Positions 53,576 through 62,027 of a DNA stretch of 64,000 bases are shown in pieces (the stretch's first letter is position 1; each line of letters begins with the position of its first letter). The DNA is from Kangiella aquimarina DSM 16071. Lineage in GTDB: Bacteria; Pseudomonadota; Gammaproteobacteria; Enterobacterales; Kangiellaceae. A model generated the notes under the pieces. That model was not told the origin of the DNA. It was given only the letters and a program-made list of their open reading frames with translations, and did not search any database. The stretch is taken from NCBI RefSeq assembly GCF_000374105.1, contig NZ_KB893650.1, forward strand, positions 1,048,862 to 1,112,861, given 5' to 3'. The translations under genes and the position numbers were made by a program.

Positions 53576-53584
53576 TTATATTTA

Positions 53585-54385
53585 TTAAAAATTATCTTTT
53601 AGTCGTCTGATTGTAGCAAAAGTTTCCACAGGATCAGAGAGACTTTTATGGGTGGCCTTTTCTGCGGCCTGGATCACAGTCGCTTTCGAGCAGCGTAAAA
53701 AGGGGTTGGTATTCAGTTCGCTTTCAATAGTAGAGGGCAGAGTTTCCAGATCCTTTTCCCTTAACTGTTGGCATTTTTCTTCCAATGCCAACAGTTCAGA
53801 GTTATCCGGCTCTACCGTTTTGGCAAAAGCAATATTGGCCAAAGTATATTCATGCGTGCAATAAACCAGAGTATTGGCAGGAAGCTGCGCCAGCTTCTGA
53901 AGCGTGTTATAAAAAATCTCAGGAGTACCCTCAAACATTCGCCCACAACCGGCCCGAAATAGCGTATCGCCACAGAATATCAGGTTCTGTCCATCAAGGT
54001 TTTGTCCAAAGTAGCCGATATGACCCATGGTGTGGCCGGGCAGATGAAGGACCGAAAACTGGTAAGTATTATCAAACAAACTGATTTGATCGCCTTCATC
54101 AAGCTCGGTATCGGTAAATCTGAGTTTGTCATGTCGTGACGCGTAGACATGGCAGTGATAACGATCTTTAAGCTTCTGAACACCGCCAATATGGTCATTA
54201 TGGTAGTGAGTGATGAGGATGCTATTGAGCTTGAGGTTGTTATCCTCAAGGAACTCAATAACTGGGCGGCTGTCACCTGGGTCAACTACCGATACCTGCT
54301 TGCCGTCAGGGGAAAATATCACCCATATATAGTTATCACTGAAAGCTTTTAAAGGAATAATACGCACTGGCTTGCTTGAGTTCAT
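53585..54385 (-). CDS. gloB: Hydroxyacylglutathione hydrolase (glyoxalase II)
   Basis: GloB hydrolyses S-lactoylglutathione to lactate and glutathione in methylglyoxal detoxification. The 266-residue metallo-beta-lactamase-fold protein has the metal site THYHNDH (His60, His62, Asp64, His65), the HLPGHTMGH and FCGDTLFRAGCGRMFEGTPE segments, and CTHEYTLANIAFA, with the C-terminal substrate domain after it. Its neighbours on the other side (yafS-like, rnhA, dnaQ) match the E. coli locus. Confidence 0.95.
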   Translation of the reverse strand: MNSSKPVRIIPLKAFSDNYIWVIFSPDGKQVSVVDPGDSRPVIEFLEDNNLKLNSILITHYHNDHIGGVQKLKDRYHCHVYASRHDKLRFTDTELDEGDQISLFDNTYQFSVLHLPGHTMGHIGYFGQNLDGQNLIFCGDTLFRAGCGRMFEGTPEIFYNTLQKLAQLPANTLVYCTHEYTLANIAFAKTVEPDNSELLALEEKCQQLREKDLETLPSTIESELNTNPFLRCSKATVIQAAEKATHKSLSDPVETFATIRRLKDNF

Positions 54386-54472
54386 TTGTCAGGTTAGCAT
54401 GACCCCTAATGTACATAACCGACCAGTGACTGGCAACTTGCCGTGCCCAGTCCTTCGAACGATGAATTAGCC

Positions 54473-55192
54473 ATGACCATAAAGCTGTCAGAACTCAGTT
54501 GGCCAGAATTACCTGCCGGTAATCGGATTCGTTATATCTGGCAGGAGTGGTTACAAAGTCACCTTGAAGAGTATCATGGCGGTTATCTGTTAACTCTGGA
54601 TAGTCTGACTCAATGCCTTAGCCTTCCGGATAATGTCTTTGAGCATGAAATCAGGCTGGGCAAAAGCCTGGAGCATTGTGTTGAGGCAGATCCTGAACAA
54701 TTACCTTTTATGACTGACTCTTTGCAAAGCGTGGTAATCAGTCATGCGCTTGAATACACCGAAAACCCAAGTGTGTTATTAGGCGAAATACATCGTAGTC
54801 TGGCTCCGCAAGGGTATTTGTATGCCCTGATTTATGCTCCGGATAATCCTTGGTACTGGCAGGGAAAACTACGCCTTGCGCATAAGCGACGTAACTTGCC
54901 GCTTCATCGTTATACACTGAGTCGTTATACGGATTGGTTCAATTTGTTGGGCTTTAAAACAATAGAAGTCGAAACCATTGGCTGCCCATGGTGGCGAGGC
55001 TTTAAGAGTTTTCAGCGCAAAAGTCAGATGAGTAAGGCGTGGATGTCTGCGCCTATTGCCTATATGGTCAAGGTGCAGAAAAAGGTCTCTACAATGACAC
55101 CTATCAGGCCGCTGGAAGAAAATCTGTCAGTGGCAATGGCTGGCAAACTGGCAAATATATCAACCAAACAACTTGATCAAATAAACAACTAG
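54473..55192 (+). CDS. YafS-like SAM-dependent methyltransferase
   Basis: The ATG at 54473 gives 240 residues, the size of E. coli YafS at the same place between gloB and rnhA/dnaQ; a GTG at 54443 is the alternative. The central part fits a class I methyltransferase of the Methyltransf_11 type: EADPEQLPFMTDSLQSVVIS and HALEYTENPSVLLGEIHRSL, LAPQGYLYALIY. The usual first glycine-rich SAM loop is poor. The target is unknown. Confidence 0.75.
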   Translation: MTIKLSELSWPELPAGNRIRYIWQEWLQSHLEEYHGGYLLTLDSLTQCLSLPDNVFEHEIRLGKSLEHCVEADPEQLPFMTDSLQSVVISHALEYTENPSVLLGEIHRSLAPQGYLYALIYAPDNPWYWQGKLRLAHKRRNLPLHRYTLSRYTDWFNLLGFKTIEVETIGCPWWRGFKSFQRKSQMSKAWMSAPIAYMVKVQKKVSTMTPIRPLEENLSVAMAGKLANISTKQLDQINN

Positions 55193-55204
55193 AAGAACGA
55201 ATTT

Positions 55205-55654
55205 GTGAAAAAAGTAGAAATTTATACTGACGGAGCCTGTAAGGGCAATCCAGGCCCTGGTGGATGGGGCGCACTATTACGCTATGGTAAGCATGAGAAG
55301 CATCTGTTCGGTGGTGAGTTAAATACAACAAACAACCGAATGGAGTTGATGGCCGCAATCGAGGCTTTGAAGGCCTTAAAGGGAAAATGCCAGGTTGATC
55401 TGACGACCGACTCGGTGTATGTCAAAAATGGTATTAATCAGTGGCTGGAAAACTGGAAAGCTAAAGGCTGGAAGACTGCTAATAAGAAGCCGGTTAAGAA
55501 TCAGGATTTATGGCAGGAACTGGATCAGCAGGTTGCACGGCATCAGGTAAGCTGGCACTGGGTCAAAGGGCACAGTGGTCATGCAGAAAATGAAATTGCA
55601 GATGAACTTGCTAACAAGGGCGTAGAAAAAGTGCTGCGGACAGCAGGCGTTTAA
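55205..55654 (+). CDS. rnhA: Ribonuclease HI
   Basis: RNase HI cuts the RNA strand of RNA-DNA hybrids. The 149-residue protein has all four catalytic acids in their motifs: Asp9 ([15 protein letters not shown]), Glu47 (NNRMELMA), Asp69 ([10 protein letters not shown]) and Asp133 (EIADELA), plus the [13 protein letters not shown] loop. It lies 12 bases after the methyltransferase gene and 17 before dnaQ, all on the plus strand, unlike E. coli where rnhA and dnaQ are divergent. Confidence 0.96.
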   Translation: MKKVEIYTDGACKGNPGPGGWGALLRYGKHEKHLFGGELNTTNNRMELMAAIEALKALKGKCQVDLTTDSVYVKNGINQWLENWKAKGWKTANKKPVKNQDLWQELDQQVARHQVSWHWVKGHSGHAENEIADELANKGVEKVLRTAGV

Positions 55655-55671
55655 TCGAGAAGATTACTGAT

Positions 55672-56373
55672 ATGAGACAGATCGTTTTAGATACAGAAAC
55701 TACGGGTCTTGAGCCCTCTGATGGCCATCGAATTATTGAAATTGGTTGTGTAGAGCTTGTTAACCGAAAATTCACAGGTAATCACTACCATCAATATCTA
55801 CAGCCTGATCGAGAGATTGATGAGGGCGCCATTGAAGTTCACGGCATCACGAACGAATTCTTGGCTGATAAACCGAGATTTGTTGATGTTGTGGATGAGT
55901 TTCTGGAGTTTATCGAAGGTGCTGAGCTGGTTATCCATAACGCGCCTTTTGATGTTGGTTTTCTTGACCATGAATTAAATTTACTTGATAGCAGCAAAGG
56001 GAAACTTTCTGATTATTGTACGGTGCTGGATACATTGGTGCTGGCCAGGCAAATGCATCCGGGACAGCGAAACAGTTTGGATGCGCTGTGTAAGCGCTAT
56101 GATATTGATAATAGTCACCGCGAGTTACACGGAGCATTGCTGGATTCTGAAATTCTGGCCGATGTTTATTTGAGAATGACCGGCGGTCAAACCAGCCTAA
56201 CCTTGGGGCGTCAGAACGCAGCAAATCAACAAACTGCGGAAACAACCATTCGACGTATTTCCAGCAACCGACAGCCGCTGAAAGTCATAAAAGCCAGCGA
56301 GCAAGAAGCTGAAGCGCATTTGAAGAAGCTGGAATCACTTAATAATGCCATCTGGAATCAACAGGAAGGGTAG
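55672..56373 (+). CDS. dnaQ: DNA polymerase III epsilon subunit
   Basis: The proofreading 3'-5' exonuclease of the replicase. The 233-residue protein has the DEDDh motifs: Asp7 and Glu9 (DTETTGL), HNAPFDVGFLDHEL, and HRELHGALLDSEILADVY with the catalytic His. The C-terminal linker ends with the polymerase-binding tail, rich in Glu and Ala. Typical length is about 240. Its stop is one base before the next gene's ATG. Confidence 0.96.
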   Translation: MRQIVLDTETTGLEPSDGHRIIEIGCVELVNRKFTGNHYHQYLQPDREIDEGAIEVHGITNEFLADKPRFVDVVDEFLEFIEGAELVIHNAPFDVGFLDHELNLLDSSKGKLSDYCTVLDTLVLARQMHPGQRNSLDALCKRYDIDNSHRELHGALLDSEILADVYLRMTGGQTSLTLGRQNAANQQTAETTIRRISSNRQPLKVIKASEQEAEAHLKKLESLNNAIWNQQEG

Positions 56374-56374
56374 A

Positions 56375-57115
56375 ATGTCAGAATTTGTATCAAGCCATAT
56401 TGAAAATAAAGTACTGCATATAGAGTTAAGCAGAGCCGATAAAAAGAACGCCTTAACTTCAGATATGTATACCGCATTAACTAAAGAGTTTGCTGAAGCA
56501 AAGTCCAATTCAGATATTCATGTAGTGTTGTTTAAAGGGGCAAAAGATTGTTTCTGTGCCGGTAACGACATTGCTGATTTTCTTGAACAGCCGGTTCTTG
56601 ATAGTGGGAGTCCGGTTTTGTCTTTTCTTAAAGAGCTATACAGTTTTAATAAACCTATTGTGGCCGCTGTTTCAGGACCTGCAGTTGGCATTGGTACAAC
56701 TTTCTTGCTGCATTGTGATTTGGTCTATGCCACTGAACAGACATATTTCAGTTTGCCTTTTGTTGACTTAGGGCTGTGTCCTGAAGCTGGCTCCAGTTAT
56801 TTGTTGCCACGCCAGATTGGTTATGTCAGAGCAGCAGAGTTGCTGTTGCTAGCAGAGCCATTCGATGCATCAAAAGCAAAAGAATTAGGTGTTATTAACG
56901 ATGTTGTCGATGCAGAAAGCTATTGGCAGTTTGCACAGGAGAAGGCTGAAAAACTGGCAAGAAAACCAGCTCATGCATTGCAGGTAAGTCGCCAATTGAT
57001 TCGTTCGAACGCCAGTATGGTTGGACAGGCTATTGAACGCGAGGCCAGAAGTTTCTCTGAGTTACTGAAAAGTGACGAAGCAAAAGCTATTTTCAAAAAG
57101 TTTCTAGAAAAGTAG
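56375..57115 (+). CDS. Enoyl-CoA hydratase/isomerase family protein
   Basis: The ATG at 56375 has AGGAAGGG inside the last codons of dnaQ and gives 246 residues. The crotonase fold shows in FKGAKDCFCAGNDIADFL (first oxyanion loop), PIVAAVSGPAVGIGTTFLLH, FVDLGLCPEAGSSYLLPRQI and the C-terminal helix. An acidic residue is at the usual hydratase position (PEAGS), but the other catalytic Glu is replaced (GPAVGIG loop lacks it), so it may be an isomerase. Its substrate is unknown. Confidence 0.82.
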   Translation: MSEFVSSHIENKVLHIELSRADKKNALTSDMYTALTKEFAEAKSNSDIHVVLFKGAKDCFCAGNDIADFLEQPVLDSGSPVLSFLKELYSFNKPIVAAVSGPAVGIGTTFLLHCDLVYATEQTYFSLPFVDLGLCPEAGSSYLLPRQIGYVRAAELLLLAEPFDASKAKELGVINDVVDAESYWQFAQEKAEKLARKPAHALQVSRQLIRSNASMVGQAIEREARSFSELLKSDEAKAIFKKFLEK

Positions 57116-57123
57116 TTTTAAGT

Positions 57124-57163
57124 CCTATAAAAAAAACGGACTTCAGGTCCGTTTTTTTATAGG
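57124..57163. terminator. Bidirectional terminator
   Basis: A long hairpin, CCTATA plus A-run plus CGGAC, pairs with GTCCG plus T-run plus TATAGG (one extra A). It separates the dnaQ-hydratase operon and the minus-strand SLC13 gene, whose stop is at 57173. Confidence 0.9.
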
Positions 57164-57172
57164 TTTGAGTTA

Positions 57173-58567
57173 TTAATGGCCAACCAGGAAGTAAACCACC
57201 AAGGTAATAATTCCCGCTCCAATCAGGTTCAAAATAAAACCATTTCTAACCATCAGTTCTACACTTAATTTGTTGCTGGAAAAAATCACTGCATTGGGTC
57301 CTGTTGCCACTGGCAACATGAAGGCGCAACTGGCGCTAATTGCTGCAGGGAACATTAAAATAGCAGGGTCCATGTCAGCTGCAACTCCTGCTGCTGCCAG
57401 TATTGGCATTAGTAATGCTGCAGTTGCTGTATTGCTTGTCAGTTCGGTAATAAAAGTAACGATCAGGCAAATTGACACTATCAACAATAGTGGCGGTAAA
57501 CTAGTCAGGAAGCCCATAGAGTTGCCGATGATTTCGCTAAGTCCTGAAGCGGTGAACGCTGAGGCAATGGCAATCCCACCAGCAAATAGTAGCAAGACTC
57601 CCCACGGGATCCTGTTGGCTGTCTCCCAGTCTAGAAGCTTGCAGCCTTTTCCATTAGGGATCATAAACATGGCAATAACCCCAAGTAGAGCAACTGAGGC
57701 ATCGTTTGCATGCTCAAGTCCAAGCAATTCGCTCCAGCCGCCAAACGGCCCAGTACGGGAAATCCACAGAAGGGCGACTACTGTAAACACCGCCATGGTA
57801 CGCTTTTCTTCGGGACGCCACTTGCCTACTGGGGGCAAGTCATAGCTCTGGTGTGCCTTGAGTTTACGTGTCAGCCATAGCCACATTAGAGGTACAAACA
57901 AAATAACAATAGGTAGAGCCCACATCATCCAGTCGATAAAGCTGATGACTTCCCCGGTCGCTTGCGCGTAGAAGTTCATAAATAGCAGATTGGGAGGTGT
58001 TCCTATCGGAGTACCGACACCGCCAATATTGGCGGCATAGCCTAGACCGAGTAACAGGGCTATGGCAAATTTTCGGGTGTTCTCATTGTCCGGCCCACAC
58101 TGGATGATGGCCATTGCAACGGGTAATAGCATCAATGTGGTGGCTGTGTTCGAAATCCACATGCTTAGAGCGGCACTTGCTACCATAAAACCGAACACTA
58201 TTCGCTTTTCCGAATGTGACCCGACTAATCGAATCATTCCCAGTGCCAGTCTTTTATGCGTACCGCTTTTTTCCAGGGCCGTGGAAAGGATAAAGCCACC
58301 CATCAGTAACAGTATCAGCCAATGGCCATAGGCTTCTGCAACCTGCTTGGCACTAAGAACATCGAATGCTGGAAAAGCAGCGATAGGAATTAATGAGGTT
58401 GCCGGAATAGGGATAGGCTCAAAAATCCACCAGATTGCGCAGAGTGAAGCGATCGCTGCGGTAATTGAAGCTGGGTGGGTAAAGCCAGAGCTGCTCATTA
58501 GAAAGTAAACCAGAGCGGCAAGTGCTGGCCCGAAAAATAAAGCAATAGGTCGTAACTGTTGTTGCAT
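57173..58567 (-). CDS. SLC13/DASS-type sodium:dicarboxylate or sulfate symporter
   Basis: The 464-residue carrier has about 11-13 membrane helices and the two SNT signature loops of the DASS family (ISNTATTLMLLP near residue 140 and LTSNTATAALLMP near 385), which bind sodium and the carboxylate. Other conserved parts are FEPIPIPATSLIPI and NIGGVGTPIGTPPN. It probably takes up C4-dicarboxylates, but sulfate or other anions cannot be excluded. It is the last gene of a minus-strand run from glnD. Confidence 0.85.
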   Translation of the reverse strand: MQQQLRPIALFFGPALAALVYFLMSSSGFTHPASITAAIASLCAIWWIFEPIPIPATSLIPIAAFPAFDVLSAKQVAEAYGHWLILLLMGGFILSTALEKSGTHKRLALGMIRLVGSHSEKRIVFGFMVASAALSMWISNTATTLMLLPVAMAIIQCGPDNENTRKFAIALLLGLGYAANIGGVGTPIGTPPNLLFMNFYAQATGEVISFIDWMMWALPIVILFVPLMWLWLTRKLKAHQSYDLPPVGKWRPEEKRTMAVFTVVALLWISRTGPFGGWSELLGLEHANDASVALLGVIAMFMIPNGKGCKLLDWETANRIPWGVLLLFAGGIAIASAFTASGLSEIIGNSMGFLTSLPPLLLIVSICLIVTFITELTSNTATAALLMPILAAAGVAADMDPAILMFPAAISASCAFMLPVATGPNAVIFSSNKLSVELMVRNGFILNLIGAGIITLVVYFLVGH

Positions 58568-58607
58568 TGCTTAACGCCCCCATTTAGTTAAGCGAGTTGA
58601 CTGAAGT

Positions 58608-58868
58608 TTATTCTTTGTTTTTTGTTTCAGTATTATGTTCGTTGTTTGGTGTTTTGGATTGATCAGTTAATTGAGGTGTTTCTTTGTGGTGGTCATTACT
58701 TGAATCATCCTCATCCGTTTTGTCATCATTCTCCTGGCGATCATTACCGTATGGCTGTGGCTTAACACCTTTCGGAACCTTCCAGTGACTGGCCGAGCGT
58801 TTCAGAGCTATGATGCCAGAAAACAGTATGGCAAAAATGATAAAGGTTACCGCTAATGCTTTTAACAT
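58608..58868 (-). CDS. Small membrane protein, DUF2897-like
   Basis: The 86-residue product has an N-terminal membrane helix (TFIIFAILFSGIIAL) followed by KRSASHWKVPKGVKPQ, and an unusual hydrophilic tail rich in Asp, Glu, Asn and Lys. The pattern of helix, L-K-x-S-A and acidic tail recalls DUF2897. In E. coli a small membrane protein (YpfN) follows dapE in the same way. Function unknown. Confidence 0.6.
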   Translation of the reverse strand: MLKALAVTFIIFAILFSGIIALKRSASHWKVPKGVKPQPYGNDRQENDDKTDEDDSSNDHHKETPQLTDQSKTPNNEHNTETKNKE

Positions 58869-58900
58869 CCTGTACCTCGCTTGGTTAGTTGTTTCTATAA

Positions 58901-59611
58901 CTACTCGGCCTTGCAGATATTCATAACATACTTATGCACAAGAGCATCAAGCTTGGGCATGATGAACTGTTTGCCGCCTAGGTCAGATTGTTCTAATGTC
59001 TGTCTTAAAAGCTCGAGGGGAAATTCTTTCAGTGCTTTATCAGCAATCGGCTGATAACTGATATGCCATGGCTCGCAGGCTACGCCACCAATATCCTGTG
59101 CATAAGGTTTGAAAAACTGGTACTCACTTAAATGGTCTTCTAGCCAATCGTTAAGACTGGCACATGGGCCTTGTTTTGCAAACTCCTGTTCGGTGAGTTC
59201 GACGTCATGCCCCATGTCAATTGCACTTGCGTCAAATACATCGAAATCAGTTCCCCAGTGGTGTCGACTGGCTCCAGGTAACGCTGAATAGTGAAGTATG
59301 GCATTCACTCGCTCCTGTCCATCAAGATCCTGAGAGTTGACCGTTGAGCCATCGCGAAGATTGAGGGTGACTTCCTGATAATATTTTTTGTTCCAGATAG
59401 CAAGCTGATGTTCAAACGATCGGTAGCTGCTAACGATACGTATCGGAATGCCATCCTGCTCGGAACGTCGAATGAGTTTTGCAATAGGCACCAATGCTTC
59501 GTGATGACATTGAAACTTTTGGCCCAGCAATTCGCTGTTGTCAGCGATATGCAACAGATGATCCTGATTAATGCCGATAATCTGTTCCGCTGTCATCATA
59601 GAAGAGTGCAT
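58901..59611 (-). CDS. M15-family (VanY-like) D,D-carboxypeptidase
   Basis: The 236-residue zinc peptidase has the M15B motifs SRHHWGTDFDVFD (zinc His and Asp) and CEPWHISY (catalytic Glu and zinc His), with RIVSSYRSFEHQLAIW upstream. No signal peptide is visible, so it may act in the cytoplasm, as LdcA-like enzymes do, or the start is wrong. It probably trims the D-Ala from peptidoglycan stem peptides. It is 22 bases after dapE, so it could share its transcript. Confidence 0.82.
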   Translation of the reverse strand: MHSSMMTAEQIIGINQDHLLHIADNSELLGQKFQCHHEALVPIAKLIRRSEQDGIPIRIVSSYRSFEHQLAIWNKKYYQEVTLNLRDGSTVNSQDLDGQERVNAILHYSALPGASRHHWGTDFDVFDASAIDMGHDVELTEQEFAKQGPCASLNDWLEDHLSEYQFFKPYAQDIGGVACEPWHISYQPIADKALKEFPLELLRQTLEQSDLGGKQFIMPKLDALVHKYVMNICKAE

Positions 59612-59632
59612 AAGGAGCCTTTGGGTTGTTAA

Positions 59633-60778
59633 TTATAAAGTCTTTGGCGTTGCCAATAACTCTACCAGAATTTGATAATAGACTTCAGTGAGTTTATCGA
59701 GGTCTTCAATCTTTACGCACTCGTTGATTTGATGAATGGTTTTATTGACCGGACCAATTTCTACAATTTCTGCACCGGTTTTAGCTATAAAGCGGCCATC
59801 AGAAGTACCGCCAGTTGTTAGTGGCGCTGTGTTGATCTGGCATACTGCCCTGATAGCATTACGAGCTGCTGTCAGCAAGTGACCGTGATCCGTTAAAAAA
59901 GGTTCGCCATTGAGTTTCCAGTTAAGGTCGTACTCAAGATTATATTTATCAAGTACGGCAACAACTTTTTGTTGTAACTCCTGGTGAGTGGTTTCTGTGG
60001 AATATCGGAAATTGAATTCAACGTATTTTTCGCCCGGGATTACATTACCAGCAGTACCGGCTTTAATGATCGCAATCTGGAAACTGGTTGCCGGGAAGAA
60101 CTGATTACCCTGATCCCACTCCGTATGTGCCAACTCATCCAGTGCCTTGAGCGATTTATGAATAGCATTATCTGCCAGATGCGGATAAGCGACGTGCCCC
60201 TGAGTGCCTTTGATGGTTAAGAATCCAGTTAATGAACCACGCCGTCCATTTTTTATGACATCACCAAACTGTTCGCTACTGGACGGCTCTCCAACCACGC
60301 AGTAATCAAGCGGCTGGTTTCTCTTCATCAACTCTTCAACAACGCGCACAGTGCCATTGATAAAAGGACCTTCTTCATCGCTGGTGATTAGAAAACCAAT
60401 CGAGCCAATGTGTTCTGGGTAATCCTTAACGAAACGTTTAGTTGCGACCAGCATCGCAGCCAAGCTGGACTTCATATCAGAGGCACCACGCCCATACAGA
60501 TAGCCTTCTTTTTCGGTGGCTTCAAAGGGAGGAGTGTGCCAATTTTCTAATGGCCCGGCAGGAACTACATCGGTGTGGCCTGCAAAAACAAAAACTGGAC
60601 CTTCGGTTCGTCCGTGGCGTAATGACCAGAAGTTGCTGGTATCTTCAAAGTTCATGATCTCATTCTTAAAACCAAGAGCTTCAAGATATTGCATCATCAT
60701 TTGCTGACAACCAGCATCTTCCGGCGTTACGGATGGACGATTGATCAGGTCTTTACTAAGTGCCAGCGTTTCGCTCAT
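59633..60778 (-). CDS. dapE: Succinyl-diaminopimelate desuccinylase
   Basis: DapE removes succinate from N-succinyl-LL-diaminopimelate in lysine and peptidoglycan synthesis. The 381-residue zinc hydrolase has [11 protein letters not shown] (metal His and Asp), [17 protein letters not shown], the catalytic Glu pair in DEEGP, and [13 protein letters not shown] near the end. It is 12 bases after the arsC-like gene; the pair yffB-dapE is conserved in E. coli. Confidence 0.95.
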   Translation of the reverse strand: MSETLALSKDLINRPSVTPEDAGCQQMMMQYLEALGFKNEIMNFEDTSNFWSLRHGRTEGPVFVFAGHTDVVPAGPLENWHTPPFEATEKEGYLYGRGASDMKSSLAAMLVATKRFVKDYPEHIGSIGFLITSDEEGPFINGTVRVVEELMKRNQPLDYCVVGEPSSSEQFGDVIKNGRRGSLTGFLTIKGTQGHVAYPHLADNAIHKSLKALDELAHTEWDQGNQFFPATSFQIAIIKAGTAGNVIPGEKYVEFNFRYSTETTHQELQQKVVAVLDKYNLEYDLNWKLNGEPFLTDHGHLLTAARNAIRAVCQINTAPLTTGGTSDGRFIAKTGAEIVEIGPVNKTIHQINECVKIEDLDKLTEVYYQILVELLATPKTL

Positions 60779-60790
60779 AGAACTGTCTCG

Positions 60791-61156
60791 TTAATTAAAA
60801 ATCGCTTGATATTGTTCGGGTTTAAAACCCAGATGAACATCAAGTTTGTTACCATCCTTTAACACTAATACTGGGCGCTTGATAAGAGTGACTTTATCCA
60901 GCATCAGCTCAAGTGCAGAGTCACGATCAATATTATCTTTTACAGATTGCTCCAGTGGCTTCCAGGCAGTGCTGCGTTTATTCAAAAAAGTTTCCCAACC
61001 AATAGCCTTGTCCCAGCTTTCAATCTCTTTTCGAGGTAAAGGATTCTTACGATAGTCGATAAACTCATGGTTAATATCGTTAGCTTCTAACCATTTAACC
61101 GCTTTACGCACAGTATCACAATTTGGAATGCCATAGATTTTGATAGTCTGACTCAT
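60791..61156 (-). CDS. yffB: ArsC/Spx-family reductase-like protein (YffB)
   Basis: The 121-residue protein has a thioredoxin-like fold with GIPNCDTVRKA (single-Cys motif, Cys14), WKPLEQSVKDN and LIKRPVLVLKDG, typical of the Spx/ArsC family. It resembles E. coli YffB, a protein of unknown role beside dapE. The lack of a second active Cys speaks against arsenate reductase activity. It lies between dapD and dapE with 11 and 12 base gaps. Confidence 0.88.
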   Translation of the reverse strand: MSQTIKIYGIPNCDTVRKAVKWLEANDINHEFIDYRKNPLPRKEIESWDKAIGWETFLNKRSTAWKPLEQSVKDNIDRDSALELMLDKVTLIKRPVLVLKDGNKLDVHLGFKPEQYQAIFN

Positions 61157-61167
61157 AAGCAGGCCCC

Positions 61168-61992
61168 TTAAAATTTATCCATGCGTAACAGATCGTTGAT
61201 GCTGGTTTTAGCACGAGTTTTAGCATCCACCTGCTTCACGATAACCGCGCAGTTCAGGTTATATTTTCCACAATCTGACGGTAGACTGCCTGGTACAACT
61301 ACTGAGCCAGCCGGTACGCGACCATAAGTCACTTCATCGGTCAGGCGGTTATAAATTTTGGTGCTTTGACCCAGGAAAACGCCCATCGAAAGTACGGAGC
61401 CTTCCTCAACAATAACGCCTTCAACAACTTCGGAGCGTGCGCCTATAAAGCAGTTATCTTCAATAATGGTTGGCCCAGCCTGCAAAGGCTCTAGAACGCC
61501 ACCAATACCTGCTCCTCCAGACAGATGTACATTCTTACCGATTTGCGCACATGAGCCGACAGTTGCCCAGGTGTCAATCATGGCGCCTTCATCGATGTAT
61601 GCACCTATGTTGGTGTAGCTAGGCATTAAGACAACATTTTTTGCGATAAAAGAGCCATGACGGGCAATGGCATGCGGAACGACTCGTGTGCCACCTGCCT
61701 TGAATTCTTCTTCAGTCATGTTCTGATATTTCATCGGAACCTTGTCATAGAACTGAGCAAGACCAGTATCAATGACTTTGTTGTCATTCAAACGAAATGA
61801 TAAAAGCACTGCTTTTTTTAGCCATTGGTGTACTACCCAGTCGCCATCAATCTTTTCAGCAACACGGGCCTTGCCTGAGTCGAGCAGATTCAGTGCTTCG
61901 CTTACGGCTTCTTTAACTTCTTGCGGTGCTGATGCTGGCGATAATTGATCGCGGTTTTCAAAAGCTTGTTCAATAGTAGTTTGTAATGACAT
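61168..61992 (-). CDS. dapD: Tetrahydrodipicolinate N-succinyltransferase
   Basis: DapD is the step before DapC and DapE in the succinylase route to diaminopimelate. The 274-residue hexapeptide-repeat protein has [20 protein letters not shown] and the repeat region ([36 protein letters not shown]), which folds as a left-handed beta helix. The length matches E. coli DapD (274). It follows glnD by 35 bases, as in other Gammaproteobacteria. Confidence 0.96.
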   Translation of the reverse strand: MSLQTTIEQAFENRDQLSPASAPQEVKEAVSEALNLLDSGKARVAEKIDGDWVVHQWLKKAVLLSFRLNDNKVIDTGLAQFYDKVPMKYQNMTEEEFKAGGTRVVPHAIARHGSFIAKNVVLMPSYTNIGAYIDEGAMIDTWATVGSCAQIGKNVHLSGGAGIGGVLEPLQAGPTIIEDNCFIGARSEVVEGVIVEEGSVLSMGVFLGQSTKIYNRLTDEVTYGRVPAGSVVVPGSLPSDCGKYNLNCAVIVKQVDAKTRAKTSINDLLRMDKF

Positions 61993-62027
61993 AGGATTTC
62001 TCTTTATACAATCAAAAGGTTTATCAG

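Noticed and set aside
60791-61156. Arsenate reductase and arsenic resistance
   Set aside because: The fold is right but the active-site surroundings and the dapE context indicate YffB, with no ars genes nearby.
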